Shown piece after piece: positions 42,652-51,329 of a stretch of 53,092 bases of DNA (positions are counted from its first letter, which is position 1; every line of letters begins with the position of its first letter). The notes under the pieces were generated by a model. It made no database searches. It was not told the origin of the DNA and saw only the letters and a list, made by a program, of their open reading frames with translations. Source of the DNA: Acidobacteriota bacterium (GTDB taxonomy: Bacteria; Acidobacteriota; Terriglobia; Acidiferrales; UBA7541); assembly GCA_003154775.1 (NCBI GenBank), contig PMES01000129.1, positions 8,415-61,506 of the forward strand, given 5' to 3'. The translations under genes and the position numbers were made by a program.

Positions 42652-43695
42652 CTACTGCGCAAACGACGGCGGCAGGGGATTGCGCTTCACAAACTGCCGC
42701 TGGTGCCAATACGGATACGGCACTACTCGCTCGCTGGCGCTGTCCAAATGCTTTACCTGCTCTTCCGTCAGCTTGAAGTCCGCCGCCTTCAGGTTCTGCT
42801 TGAGCTGCTCCTCATTACGTGCGCCGATGATCACGGAGGATACCGTCGGCTTGCGCAGCAGCCAGTTCAGCGCAATCTGCGGAACGCTCCTGCCGTTCTC
42901 CTTTGCCACCACGTCGATGGCGTCGACCACGCGGTAGACATACTCGTCCTCTACGGGTGGTCCCAGGTCAGCGGTCGCTTTCAGGCGGCTAACCTCCGGC
43001 AGCGGTTGGCCCCGGCGGATCTTGCCGGTCAACCGGCCCCACCCAAGCGGACTCCAGATCAGCGCACTCACTTTCTGGTCAACGCCGAGCGGCATCAGCT
43101 CCGTTTCGTAATCGCGGCCGATCAGCGAGTAATACACCTGATGCACCACATACTTCGCCCAGCCATATCGCTCGGAAATTGCTAGGGATTTCATCAGGTG
43201 CCAACCCGAGAAGTTTGAGCACGCGATATAGCGCACTTTGCCGCTTTGCACCAGGTCGTCCAGGGTGGAGAGCAGCTCTTCCACCGGCGTGAGCGCATCA
43301 AAGCCGTGCATATGGTAGACGTCGATGTGGTCCGTGGCCAGGCGCCGCAGGCTCTTCTCGCAGGCCGTGATCAGGTGATACCGCGACGATCCTAGATCGT
43401 TCGGCCCCTTGCCGGTGGCGAAGGTTGCCTTCGTCGAAATCAGCAGATCGTTGCGCCTGCCCTCGATCGCTTTTCCCAGGATTTCTTCCGCCAGACCGTC
43501 GGAATAGATATCGGCCGTGTCGAACAAGTTGATGCCCGCATCGAGGCTGATGCCGATCAATCGTTTTGCTTCCGCCACCTGTGTTGAGCCCCACGCCTTG
43601 AACAACTCATTGCCGCCGCCAAAAGTGCCTGTGCCGAAGCACAGCTCCGATACCTTAAGACCCGAGTTTCCAAGAAGCCTGAATTCCACCTGCAT
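42652..43695 (-). CDS. Aldo/keto reductase
   Basis: 347 residues, NADPH-dependent TIM-barrel oxidoreductase. MQVEFRLLGNSGLKVSELCFGTGTFGGG at the start; the catalytic set is Asp and Tyr in NLFDTADIYSDG, Lys in LISTKATF and His in YHMHGFD. The cofactor-binding end is SSVIIGARNEEQLKQNLKA. Resembles the KCNAB/YajO-like branch. Last gene of the five-gene leftward operon; 140 bases separate it from the cupin gene. Confidence 0.88.
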   Translation of the reverse strand: MQVEFRLLGNSGLKVSELCFGTGTFGGGNELFKAWGSTQVAEAKRLIGISLDAGINLFDTADIYSDGLAEEILGKAIEGRRNDLLISTKATFATGKGPNDLGSSRYHLITACEKSLRRLATDHIDVYHMHGFDALTPVEELLSTLDDLVQSGKVRYIACSNFSGWHLMKSLAISERYGWAKYVVHQVYYSLIGRDYETELMPLGVDQKVSALIWSPLGWGRLTGKIRRGQPLPEVSRLKATADLGPPVEDEYVYRVVDAIDVVAKENGRSVPQIALNWLLRKPTVSSVIIGARNEEQLKQNLKAADFKLTEEQVKHLDSASERVVPYPYWHQRQFVKRNPLPPSFAQ

Positions 43696-43835
43696 CTCCT
43701 CTCTTTGTGTTCGCTCTTGCTTGAGTGCACTGGCAAGCCCATCGCCCTTCCGAAAGATGATCGCAAAATCGAGCGGTTCTCACCCGGGTAGAAAGGTCTT
43801 TGGTCCATGGGGGCATGAACGGAAGCCGTGCTTCT

Positions 43836-44291
43836 CTATGAGCCGAGTATCTCCGGGCCATAATACTGCGGTCGAGAACCCTCAGGCAGCCGCGGAGCCT
43901 CGACGCCCGCGCGCGGCAGCGTGCCATCCAGTTCCTGCCGCCAGTGTGCGACGTCGCCGGCCGGGCCAAAGCAGTACAGCATACGGCACGGAGTTTCCTC
44001 GATGTTGGTCAACTGGTGAAACACCCGCGAGGGAACGTACACGGCCTGCCCCGCCGAGAGCACCCGCCGCTCCTCGCCGAGGCACATCTCGGCCTGCCCT
44101 TCCAGGACGAAGTACACTTCCTCCTGGTCGTGATTGTGCCAGGGCACCTGTCCGCCGTCCGCATCGAGCGTGACGTTTCCGATACAGAAATGCTGAGCCT
44201 GTATCGGGCTGACGCCTCCCACCAAGTTCTGCGTGGTGCGCCGCGCCGGATAGCGACGGCCGGCGATCTGCTTGAGGTCTGCGACAATCAT
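43836..44291 (-). CDS. Cupin-domain protein
   Basis: 151 residues. Metal motif HNHDQEEVYFVLEGQAEMCLG (two His, Glu) and AGQAVYVPSRVFHQLTNIE with the final His. GVSPIQAQHFCIGNVTL precedes the barrel. Overlaps the MaoC gene by four bases (ATGA-type junction), so it is tightly coupled to it. Possibly an isomerase or dioxygenase-like enzyme acting on an intermediate of the pathway. Confidence 0.82.
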   Translation of the reverse strand: MIVADLKQIAGRRYPARRTTQNLVGGVSPIQAQHFCIGNVTLDADGGQVPWHNHDQEEVYFVLEGQAEMCLGEERRVLSAGQAVYVPSRVFHQLTNIEETPCRMLYCFGPAGDVAHWRQELDGTLPRAGVEAPRLPEGSRPQYYGPEILGS

Positions 44292-44746
44292 TGCGAATCA
44301 CCCGCGGCGCGGCTACGCACCATCAGCAGGTTCGTGCCGTCCTGCAGAATCTGGTCCTTGCCGTTGCGCAACTCCAAACTGAGGGTCAGGATGCCGCGAT
44401 CCCCGCGCTTGGTCAGCCGCCTGTCCGTCACGCTCACCCGTCCGTGGATTCGATCCCCCGGGTACAGCGGCCGCCGGAAGTTCCATTGCCAAGATAGAGA
44501 CGCAACGGCCGCGAAGCGCTGGGCCGCTCGATTCTTGAGGCCGTCCATCAGAATCAGCCCAAGCAACCCATGTGCGACCCGCCCCGAAAATCCCAGCGAT
44601 CGCGCAAACTCGTCGTCCATGTGCAGATCGAAGAGATCACCCGACAGGCCGGCGAACTGCACGATGTGACTCTCGGTGACTACCATCCCCCCCGTCTCGA
44701 ATGACAGTCCGATCGGCGCATCTTCATAGAACAGCAAATCACTCAT
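44288..44746 (-). CDS. MaoC-like hydratase/dehydratase (hot-dog fold)
   Basis: 152 residues. Starts FYEDAPIGLSFETGGMVVTESHIVQFAGLSGD, then the hydratase motif DLFDLHMDDEFARSLGFSGRVAHGLL, with the Asp and His used by (R)-specific enoyl-CoA hydratases. Probable substrate is an enoyl- or hydroxyacyl-CoA-like thioester. Sits between GMC oxidoreductase (overlap eight bases) and cupin, in the five-gene operon. Confidence 0.85.
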   Translation of the reverse strand: MSDLLFYEDAPIGLSFETGGMVVTESHIVQFAGLSGDLFDLHMDDEFARSLGFSGRVAHGLLGLILMDGLKNRAAQRFAAVASLSWQWNFRRPLYPGDRIHGRVSVTDRRLTKRGDRGILTLSLELRNGKDQILQDGTNLLMVRSRAAGDSQ

Positions 44747-46340
44747 GCTTGGGCTCCTTGGCCGCGATCATTTCCGCACCCTTCTCCGCGATCATCACAG
44801 TCGGCGCAAATGTGTTCGAGCTGGTCAGCATCGGCATAATCGAAGAGTCGACGACGCGTAACCCGTCAACACCGCGCACGCGCAATTGCGGGTCCACCAC
44901 GGAACTGTTGTCGATCCCCATCCTGCACGTGCCCACCGGATGATACGAGGTGCGTCCGTACTGGCGCGCAAATTCTTCGCATTGCGCCTGCGTGCGAACT
45001 TCAGGGCCCGGCAGATGCTCGCACCGAATGTAACGGCGAAGTGCACTCTGGGCCATGATCTCGCGCGAGGTTTTCAGCCCTTCCACCGAGAGTTTGAGAT
45101 CGTAGGGATCAGCGAGATAGTTCGGGTCGATTACCGGCGCCTCGGCGGGATCGGCGCTGCGCAACGTCACCGTGCCGCGGCTGCGAGGGCGCAGAAAGTA
45201 CGAATTCATCGTGCACCCCGACCCGGACGGCACGGGCGCGATGCCCGCCTCCACGCCCGCTCCAACCAGGAAGTGGAACTGCAAGTCCGGAGTCGGCGAA
45301 CCGCGGTCTCCGTACCAAAACGCCCCGGCCTCAACCACGTTCGACGTCACTGGCCCTTTGTTGAATAACTTGTATTCGAGCCCGGCCCACAGCATCCAGT
45401 GCGGCTTTTTGTACTTGTCCAGGCTGTACGGGCCGTTCAAATCGTAGATGACGTCGATGTCGTAATGGTCATGCAGGTTGCGGCCCACGCCGGCCAGATC
45501 CTGCTCGACGGGGATTCCGAGTCGCTTCAGCTCATCGCCCGGGCCTATGCCCGACAGCATCAGTAGCTTCGGCGAACCGATCGCGCCGCTGGCCACGATG
45601 GTCTCTCGCTCTGCCCGCGCGAACTCCGTCCGGTTCGAGTTCCCACGCCGATACTCCACCCCCACGGCGCGATGGTTTTCGATGCGGATCCTGGTGGCCA
45701 GGCAACCCGTGTGAACTGTGAGATTGGGGCGCCCCCGCGCCTGCCGCAGATACTCTACCGCGCTGCTGCGACGCCCATTTCGCTGGCTCACTTGGTACAG
45801 CCCGCAGCCGGCCTGTTCGCGGCCGTTGAAATCCGGGTTGTATGGGATGCCCATCTCCTGGCACGCCAGAACGAAGGCGCGGGCGAGATTGGTCGGGCTG
45901 ATCAGGTCCGAGACGCCCAGCGGCCCGCCGTTGCCGTGATAGGCGCCGGCCAGGCGGTTATTGTCTTCGGACTTCCGGTAGTACGGCAGAATATCCTCGA
46001 ACGACCATCCGGCGCACCCGAACTCTTTGGCCCAGCGGTCGAAATCCTGCGCCTGTCCGCGGGTGAACACCATGGCGTTGATCGAACTTCCGCCGCCTAA
46101 CACCCGGCCCTGTGCGTACGGGATTTCGCGGTCTGCGGCATGACGCTGTGGAGCCAGCCGGTACGACCAGATCAGTGGCCCGGAGGTCATCTTATAGAAG
46201 CCCACCGGCATATGGATATATGGGTCCTTATCCACCGGCCCGGCCTCGAGGAGTAACACGCGCACATCCGGCGAATTGCTCAACCGCGCCGCCAGCACAC
46301 AGCCCGCCGCCCCGCCCCCCACGACTACGTAGTCGTACAT
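44739..46340 (-). CDS. GMC family alcohol oxidoreductase (choline-dehydrogenase-like)
   Basis: 533-residue FAD flavoprotein. FAD motif YDYVVVGGGAAGCVLAARL at residues 3-21, GMC signature 1 around GRVLGGGSSINAMVFTRG, signature 2 GAIGSPKLLMLSGIGP. C-terminal catalytic His in YHPVGTCRMG (about 466) and Asn in SSNTFAPTVMIAEKG (about 509). Expected to oxidise an alcohol to an aldehyde; the aldehyde dehydrogenase gene is directly upstream, as in choline (bet) and polyethylene-glycol operons. Neither substrate is proven. Confidence 0.9.
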   Translation of the reverse strand: MYDYVVVGGGAAGCVLAARLSNSPDVRVLLLEAGPVDKDPYIHMPVGFYKMTSGPLIWSYRLAPQRHAADREIPYAQGRVLGGGSSINAMVFTRGQAQDFDRWAKEFGCAGWSFEDILPYYRKSEDNNRLAGAYHGNGGPLGVSDLISPTNLARAFVLACQEMGIPYNPDFNGREQAGCGLYQVSQRNGRRSSAVEYLRQARGRPNLTVHTGCLATRIRIENHRAVGVEYRRGNSNRTEFARAERETIVASGAIGSPKLLMLSGIGPGDELKRLGIPVEQDLAGVGRNLHDHYDIDVIYDLNGPYSLDKYKKPHWMLWAGLEYKLFNKGPVTSNVVEAGAFWYGDRGSPTPDLQFHFLVGAGVEAGIAPVPSGSGCTMNSYFLRPRSRGTVTLRSADPAEAPVIDPNYLADPYDLKLSVEGLKTSREIMAQSALRRYIRCEHLPGPEVRTQAQCEEFARQYGRTSYHPVGTCRMGIDNSSVVDPQLRVRGVDGLRVVDSSIMPMLTSSNTFAPTVMIAEKGAEMIAAKEPKHE

Positions 46341-46352
46341 GCTTCCCTTCCT

Positions 46353-47837
46353 CTACTCCCGAACCCAGCGCTGGCGACCGCCAAGCTGGATCTGCACCGA
46401 CTTGATCTCGGTGTATTCGTCCACGCCATAGAGCCCCGTCTCACGGCCGATTCCCGACTGCTTGAATCCGCCGATTGGCATTTCCGGCCCGCCCGTGATC
46501 GTCGTATTCACCCATACGCGGCCAGCCTTTACCTCGCGCGACGCGCGGATGGCCGTATCTAGGTTGCTCGTCCACACGGTGGCGGAAAGCCCGTACTGGG
46601 TGCGGTTTGCCAGGGCCAGCCCCTCCTCGAACGTGTCGAACGGCTGGATGCACAGTACCGGACCGAAGATTTCGTCCGTGGCGATGGACATGCCTTCCTC
46701 CACGCCGCTGAATACCGTCGGTTCGACGAACAGTCCGGTTCCCGGCCGGCGAGCGCCGCCGCACAGCAATCGAGCGCCCGCCTGCTGGCCCTGTTCGATG
46801 TAGCCGAGAATCCGGCCCATCTGTTTCTCGTTCACGATGGCGCCCACCTGCGTGTTCTCCTCGAGAGGATCTCCAACTCTGACCTTTCGGGCGAGCTCGA
46901 CGATCCGGTCCGCCAGCGGCCCGGCGATGCTCCTCTCCGCCAGCAGGCGGCTGCCGCTTACGCAGCATTGTCCGGCGTTGAAACATACGCCGAACAGAAC
47001 CCCGTCGGCCGCCGCGTCCAGATCCGCATCGGCGAAAACGAGTTGCGGGTTCTTCCCCCCTAATTCCAAGCCGACCTTCTTGATGTTTCGCGCCGAAGCG
47101 ATCAACGTGGACCGGCCCACCGCCGTCGACCCGGTGAACGACACCATGTCAACGTCCCTGTGTTCGGTGATCGCCTGCCCGGCCGGATCGCCGTATCCGG
47201 TGACCACGTTCACGACCCCATCCGGAAGGCCGGCTGTCTTCAGCAGGCCGGCCATCATCACCGTCGTGCCGGAGGTAAACTCGCTCGGTTTCAGCACCGC
47301 TGTGCAGCCCGCCGCCAGCACGAACGGCAGGCGTTCGGCCAGGATGAAGAACGGAAAATTCCAGGGCGTGATGATGCCCACCACGCCAATCGGCTCACGC
47401 ACGACGATGCCGAACAGGCCGCCATCCAGGTTGTTGAAGCTGTCGCCGTGCAGCACGCGCGCCACCCCGGCGGCGTATTCCCACATGCCCGCCGCGTTCT
47501 CTACCTCCCCGCGCGATTGCGTGATCGGTTTGCCGCTTTCAAGCGTCTCCACGATGGCTAGTTCTTCGCGATGTTCGCGGATCAATGTGGCCGCCCGTAG
47601 CAATACTGCGGCGCGCCCGGCTCCGCCCACGCGCGGCCAGTCTCCATGGTCGAACGCCCGGCGAGCCGCGGCAACCGCGGCGTCCACCTCTCGCGCAGTG
47701 CCCGACTGATAAACACTCACCGGCACGCCGTGTGCGGGGCTCTGACGCACGATATCGGCACTGGACGGCCCGGATACCGAGCACCCATCAATGAACATTT
47801 CGAAGCGACGGGGAGTGGCGGGTAGGTGCAATTCCAT
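46353..47837 (-). CDS. NAD(P)-dependent aldehyde dehydrogenase
   Basis: 494 residues. PWNFPFFILAERLPFVLAAG cofactor site, LELGGKNPQLVFADADLD with the general-base glutamate (about 255), and FNAGQCCVSGSRLL with the catalytic cysteine (about 288). EIFGPVLCIQPF completes the family. First gene of the leftward operon; its promoter and a palindromic TetR-type site are at 47877-47905. Takes the product of the GMC enzyme to an acid, in the most economical reading. Confidence 0.9.
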   Translation of the reverse strand: MELHLPATPRRFEMFIDGCSVSGPSSADIVRQSPAHGVPVSVYQSGTAREVDAAVAAARRAFDHGDWPRVGGAGRAAVLLRAATLIREHREELAIVETLESGKPITQSRGEVENAAGMWEYAAGVARVLHGDSFNNLDGGLFGIVVREPIGVVGIITPWNFPFFILAERLPFVLAAGCTAVLKPSEFTSGTTVMMAGLLKTAGLPDGVVNVVTGYGDPAGQAITEHRDVDMVSFTGSTAVGRSTLIASARNIKKVGLELGGKNPQLVFADADLDAAADGVLFGVCFNAGQCCVSGSRLLAERSIAGPLADRIVELARKVRVGDPLEENTQVGAIVNEKQMGRILGYIEQGQQAGARLLCGGARRPGTGLFVEPTVFSGVEEGMSIATDEIFGPVLCIQPFDTFEEGLALANRTQYGLSATVWTSNLDTAIRASREVKAGRVWVNTTITGGPEMPIGGFKQSGIGRETGLYGVDEYTEIKSVQIQLGGRQRWVRE

Positions 47838-47876
47838 TAGAGGTTCCCCCCTTCGTGGGAGTGATGCGACAAGATG

Positions 47877-47905
47877 ACATTAAACTAACCGGATAGTTAT
47901 TTCAA
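47877..47905 (-). promoter_or_regulatory. Promoter of ALDH-GMC operon with TetR-type operator in its spacer
   Basis: On the minus strand TTGAAA (47905-47900) and TAATGT (47882-47877) are spaced 17 bases. The spacer contains AACTATCCGGTTAGTT (47898-47883), a 16-bp dyad with seven of eight pairs matching. A bound repressor would cover both hexamers. The TetR regulator gene starts 100 bases away on the other strand. Confidence 0.65.
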
Positions 47906-47999
47906 GTACCAGCGAAGGCGCCCTCCGATGATGCAATTGACACCCAGGACTGCTACACTAGACCGCCACGAACCAATGGGAACCCGAGGTGGAGCAGCC

Positions 48000-48653
48000 A
48001 TGGCGCGGAGCAATAGCGCGCTCGTGAAGACCGCGCGGGTCCACAACCCCGATGCGACACGGCAGCGCGTACTAGGTGCGGCAACAGTCGAATTCGCGCG
48101 CCTCGGATTCGCCGGCGCCAGGGTGGATGCCATCGCCGAACGCGCGAAAGCCAACAAGCGGATGATCTATCACTATTTCGGCAGCAAGCAGGCCCTGTTT
48201 CTGGCCGCGCTTGAAGATGCCTATGGGGACATCCGCTCCGCCGAACGGCGGCTCAACCTCCAACATGTCGATCCGGTAGAGGCAATCAAGATTCTGGTCA
48301 CCTTCACCTGGGACTATTACGTCAAGCATCCCGAGTTCCTGACGCTGGTCAACAACGAGAATCTCCACAAGGCCCGGCATCTCAAACAGTCCGAGGTCAT
48401 CGGCCAGAGGCGCGGTGCTTTCCGTGCTCTGGTGGCCGATATCCTCAAGCGCGGCGTTCAAAGCGGCGTCTTCCGTCCTGGCGTCGATGCGGATCAACTC
48501 AACCTGACCATCGCCGCCATCGGGTATTACTATCTCACCAACCGCTTCACGAACTCCATCATCTACGGCCACGACCTGATGGTGCCCGCTGCTCTCAAAC
48601 AGCGCCTCGCCTTCAACCTCGAAACGATTTTGCGCATGATTGAAGCGAGGTGA
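48000..48653 (+). CDS. TetR family transcriptional regulator
   Basis: 217 residues from ATG 48000 (GGTGGAG site); an upstream in-frame ATG at 47928 is less likely. HTH in VDAIAERAKANKRMIYHYFGSKQALF (residues about 42-67), the C-terminal ligand domain has DYYVKHPEFLTLVNNENLHKA as in RutR/AcrR-like TetR proteins. Divergent from the ALDH operon, whose promoter carries the matching palindrome; convergent to the CoA-transferase. Likely represses the operon until an intermediate binds. Confidence 0.88.
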   Translation: MARSNSALVKTARVHNPDATRQRVLGAATVEFARLGFAGARVDAIAERAKANKRMIYHYFGSKQALFLAALEDAYGDIRSAERRLNLQHVDPVEAIKILVTFTWDYYVKHPEFLTLVNNENLHKARHLKQSEVIGQRRGAFRALVADILKRGVQSGVFRPGVDADQLNLTIAAIGYYYLTNRFTNSIIYGHDLMVPAALKQRLAFNLETILRMIEAR

Positions 48654-48671
48654 TCCGACGGACGGGAACCG

Positions 48672-50186
48672 CTACTCGAGCGCCATCTTCCGCACCTCGC
48701 GGACGATCGGCTGAAACCCCATCCGTTCGATGATGTCCGTCCGCGGATCCACCCCGTCGGCCACTTCGATCAGTTCGATACCGTCCGGCGCCAGCCGGAA
48801 AACCGCGCGCTCGGTGACGTATAACACCTCCTGCCGCTGGTCCCTGGCTCGGCTGCCGCTGAAGGAAATGTGGCGCACCGCTCTCACCAGCTTCGGCACC
48901 TTCCCCGCCGATCGGATCATCAGCCGCCCGCCTGAAGTTTCCACTTGGAGCCCTTTGGCCTCGAAGCTCCCGCAAAACACCACCTTCTTGGCGCCCTGCG
49001 TGATGTCGATGAAGCCTCCGGGACCCACCACCACTTCCCCCAATTGCGACACGTTCACGTTGCCGCTGCCGTCCATCTCACCCATCCCCAGAAAAGCGAT
49101 GTCCACTCCGCCGCCGCTGTAGAAATCGAACTGGTCCACCGACGAAATGATCGATTCCGGATAGCGCGCGGCTCCGAACATGGCCCCGTCCATCAGCTCG
49201 CCGTTGTGGATGCCTTGCTCCACCGAGCCCCAGTACGTGCCGGCGCGGCCTTGCTCCGCCAGAAGGGCGGGAATGCCGCCCGGAATCCCGAACCCGAAAT
49301 TCACCGACGCTCCGTCGAACAGCTCGATCGCGGCTCTGAGCCCGATGATCCGCCGCAGACCGCTCGGGACGTCAGGTTCCACTCGCGTCTCCTGGGGCAA
49401 TTGTTCGCCGGAGATCGCCGGATCGAATTCGCTGGCATAGCACTGGCGCTGGTCGCCCTTCACCACGATATCGTCCACCAGCACGCCGGGAACCCGGGCC
49501 AGGCGCGCGGGGGCGAACTGTGCTGGACTGAGTTCCTTCACCTGCGCAATCACCCGGCCTCCGCAATTATGCGCCGCCAGGCACACCGCGAACGTGTCCA
49601 GATCAGCGGGCTCGTGCGCGAGCGTGAGATTCCCGTGTGGGTCCGCCATCGACCCTCGCACGATCCCCACGTCGACCCGAAAAGGCTTGTATCGCAAATA
49701 AGTCTTCCCATCCAGCATCATCCGTTCCACGAGATCATCCACCGCCGCCGCATTGCACTTTCCCCCTCCATGCTGCGGATCGGCGAACGTGCCCAAGCCG
49801 ATGTGCGTGATCACTCCAGGCCGCCCCGCGCCGACTTCCCGGAACAGGGTGGAGATGACGCCAGCCGGAAGACAGTACGCCTCGATCCGGTTTTCGTGTG
49901 CCATGGCCTGAAGCAGCGGCGCCCAGCTCCAGTGGCCCCCGATCACCCGCTTCACCAGTCCCTCATGCGCCATGTGATTCAACCCGCGGCTGCGCGCGTC
50001 ACCGATTCCCATCGCGTGCACGATGGTCAGCCCCCGTGGATGGCCGTGCTCGAGGAAACTCTCCTCAATGGCGGCCAGCATCGTGTCGGACTCGAGCAAC
50101 CCCCCGCCCGAGCCCGTTAACCCTATCGTCGCTCCATCCGGGATGCCCGCCACCGCTTCACGCGCCGTGACCACTCTGCTTCTCAT
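48672..50186 (-). CDS. Fused CoA-transferase (3-oxoacid/propionate type)
   Basis: 504 residues, both CoA-transferase halves in one chain. N-terminal half IGLTGSGGGLLE and CNAAAVDDLVER; C-terminal half VNFGFGIPGGIPALLAEQ, and the catalytic glutamate in GSVEQGIHNG (about 320), DFYSGGGVDIAFLGMGE. Makes a CoA thioester of a carboxylic acid using acyl-CoA as donor. Next to the aldehyde dehydrogenase locus, it would activate the acid. Transcribed leftward from near 50190. Confidence 0.88.
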   Translation of the reverse strand: MRSRVVTAREAVAGIPDGATIGLTGSGGGLLESDTMLAAIEESFLEHGHPRGLTIVHAMGIGDARSRGLNHMAHEGLVKRVIGGHWSWAPLLQAMAHENRIEAYCLPAGVISTLFREVGAGRPGVITHIGLGTFADPQHGGGKCNAAAVDDLVERMMLDGKTYLRYKPFRVDVGIVRGSMADPHGNLTLAHEPADLDTFAVCLAAHNCGGRVIAQVKELSPAQFAPARLARVPGVLVDDIVVKGDQRQCYASEFDPAISGEQLPQETRVEPDVPSGLRRIIGLRAAIELFDGASVNFGFGIPGGIPALLAEQGRAGTYWGSVEQGIHNGELMDGAMFGAARYPESIISSVDQFDFYSGGGVDIAFLGMGEMDGSGNVNVSQLGEVVVGPGGFIDITQGAKKVVFCGSFEAKGLQVETSGGRLMIRSAGKVPKLVRAVRHISFSGSRARDQRQEVLYVTERAVFRLAPDGIELIEVADGVDPRTDIIERMGFQPIVREVRKMALE

Positions 50187-50217
50187 GTTCGGTTCCGCCT
50201 TCGTCGGGGCGCCCAGC

Positions 50218-50247
50218 TTGACTGGTTCGCCATCTCTCTTCTATATT
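50218..50247 (+). promoter_or_regulatory. Promoter of SDR B
   Basis: TTGACT at 50218-50223 and TATATT at 50242-50247, spacer 18 bases. The predicted start is near 50254, 23 bases before the ATG at 50277. The gap to the divergent CoA-transferase is only 90 bases, so the promoters overlap; GGTTC (50224) and GAACC (50250) form a loose dyad here. Confidence 0.55.
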
Positions 50248-50276
50248 GAGGAACCAGATAGATACTTACAAGCACT

Positions 50277-51092
50277 ATGAACACAATGCCCGTTCTCCCG
50301 CCGTTCCGTTCGGCTGGCGATTCCCATCCCTCCTCCGCGCTGGTCACCGGAGCACGACGCGGCATCGGCAAAGCCATTGCCCTGGCCTTGGCCCGGCGCG
50401 GACTCGACGTCGCAGTCTTAGACCGTGTCGTGACCGGGGAGCTCCGCGCCGTCGCGGGCGACATCCGGAGCCTGGGCCGCCGATCGGTGGCCATCAGTGC
50501 CGATATCGCACGGATCGAAGGCCACCCCGCGGCTATCGATGAAGCCGAGGCGGCGGTTGGCCCCCTCGACTATCTCGTCAACGTCGCCGGCGTTTCGGTC
50601 CAGGCTCGAGGCGACCTGCTCGACGTCACACCCGAAAGCTACGATCACTGCCTGGATATCAATACGCGCGGCACCTTCTTTCTCATGCAGGCATTTGCGC
50701 GACGTGCGGTGGCTCGCCCGGCCGCTACCGGCCGGCGCTGTGCCATTGTTACGATCACGTCCTCGAACGCGGTCGCCGCTTCCATTACCCGCGGTGAGTA
50801 CTGTATCTCCAAAGCCGCTCTGTCCATGGCCTGCACGCTATTCGCGCTGCGCCTAGCCGGGCAGGGCATCGAGGTTTACGAGGTCCAGCCCGGTCTGATC
50901 GCAACGGAGATGACCGCTCCCTCCAAGCCCCGCTACGATCGAATGATTGAGGAGGGACTCACCGCCATCCCGCGCTGGGGACTGCCGGAAGATGTCGCCG
51001 GCGTCGTCGCCACGCTCGTCTTTGAGGGGCTTCCATACACGGTCGGCCAGCCGATTCGCGTCGATGGAGGCCTGTTGATCAGGAAATTCTAG
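50277..51092 (+). CDS. Short-chain dehydrogenase/reductase (SDR B)
   Basis: 271 residues. Cofactor motif TGARRGIGKAIALAL, NVAG in YLVNVAGVSVQA (Asn then Val-Ala-Gly, usual variation), Ser in TITSSNAVAAS, YxxxK as EYCISK, and the C-terminal GQPIRVDGG. Paralogous to SDR A at 40445-41218. Divergent from the CoA-transferase with a shared promoter region, so functional linkage to the catabolic locus is likely. 3-hydroxyacyl-CoA oxidation or sugar-ketone reduction are possible roles. Confidence 0.85.
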   Translation: MNTMPVLPPFRSAGDSHPSSALVTGARRGIGKAIALALARRGLDVAVLDRVVTGELRAVAGDIRSLGRRSVAISADIARIEGHPAAIDEAEAAVGPLDYLVNVAGVSVQARGDLLDVTPESYDHCLDINTRGTFFLMQAFARRAVARPAATGRRCAIVTITSSNAVAASITRGEYCISKAALSMACTLFALRLAGQGIEVYEVQPGLIATEMTAPSKPRYDRMIEEGLTAIPRWGLPEDVAGVVATLVFEGLPYTVGQPIRVDGGLLIRKF

Positions 51093-51094
51093 CG

Positions 51095-51286
51095 TCAGCT
51101 GTTGCTTTTTTCGCTCGTTCCCACTGGGCCGCTGTCATCCCCGACAACGTCCAATATGAGCATCCCCTCTTCGTGCGTCAGGGCTAGATTCCGATGACCG
51201 GAGCCGTAGGCACCATTGGGCTTGGGGCGGGTATAAACCCACAAACTCAGGAACAAAACTAGAAGGATCGTAATTAGCTATTTCAT
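51095..51286 (-). pseudogene. Small membrane-protein frame with an in-frame amber at codon 3
   Basis: Reading ATG AAA TAG (51286-51278) and then 60 sense codons: LITILLVLFLSLWVYTRP then KPNGAYGSGHRNLALTHEEG and a polar acidic end, TGA at 51095-51097. A clear N-terminal hydrophobic helix and a coding-like tail are unusual for chance. The third codon stop could be a mutation, or translation may start at a TTG after it. It follows the isoprenoid enzyme gene by 43 bases on the same strand. Another frame here (51135-51317) is less protein-like. Confidence 0.3.
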
Positions 51287-51329
51287 TCTGGATTTTCCGC
51301 TTTAGCTCGCAACGCACGAGCGTTTGGTT

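Noticed and set aside
48945-50120. 391-codon plus-strand frame
   Set aside because: Antisense to the CoA-transferase, which is complete and recognised.
51135-51317. 60-codon minus-strand frame downstream of the isoprenoid enzyme
   Set aside because: Less protein-like than the amber-interrupted frame over the same bases, with no hydrophobic or conserved character.
40043-51329. Right-hand copy of the tRNA-Glu attachment sequence
   Set aside because: Looked for the tRNA 3' end sequence by eye on both strands and saw no match; island boundary therefore not claimed.
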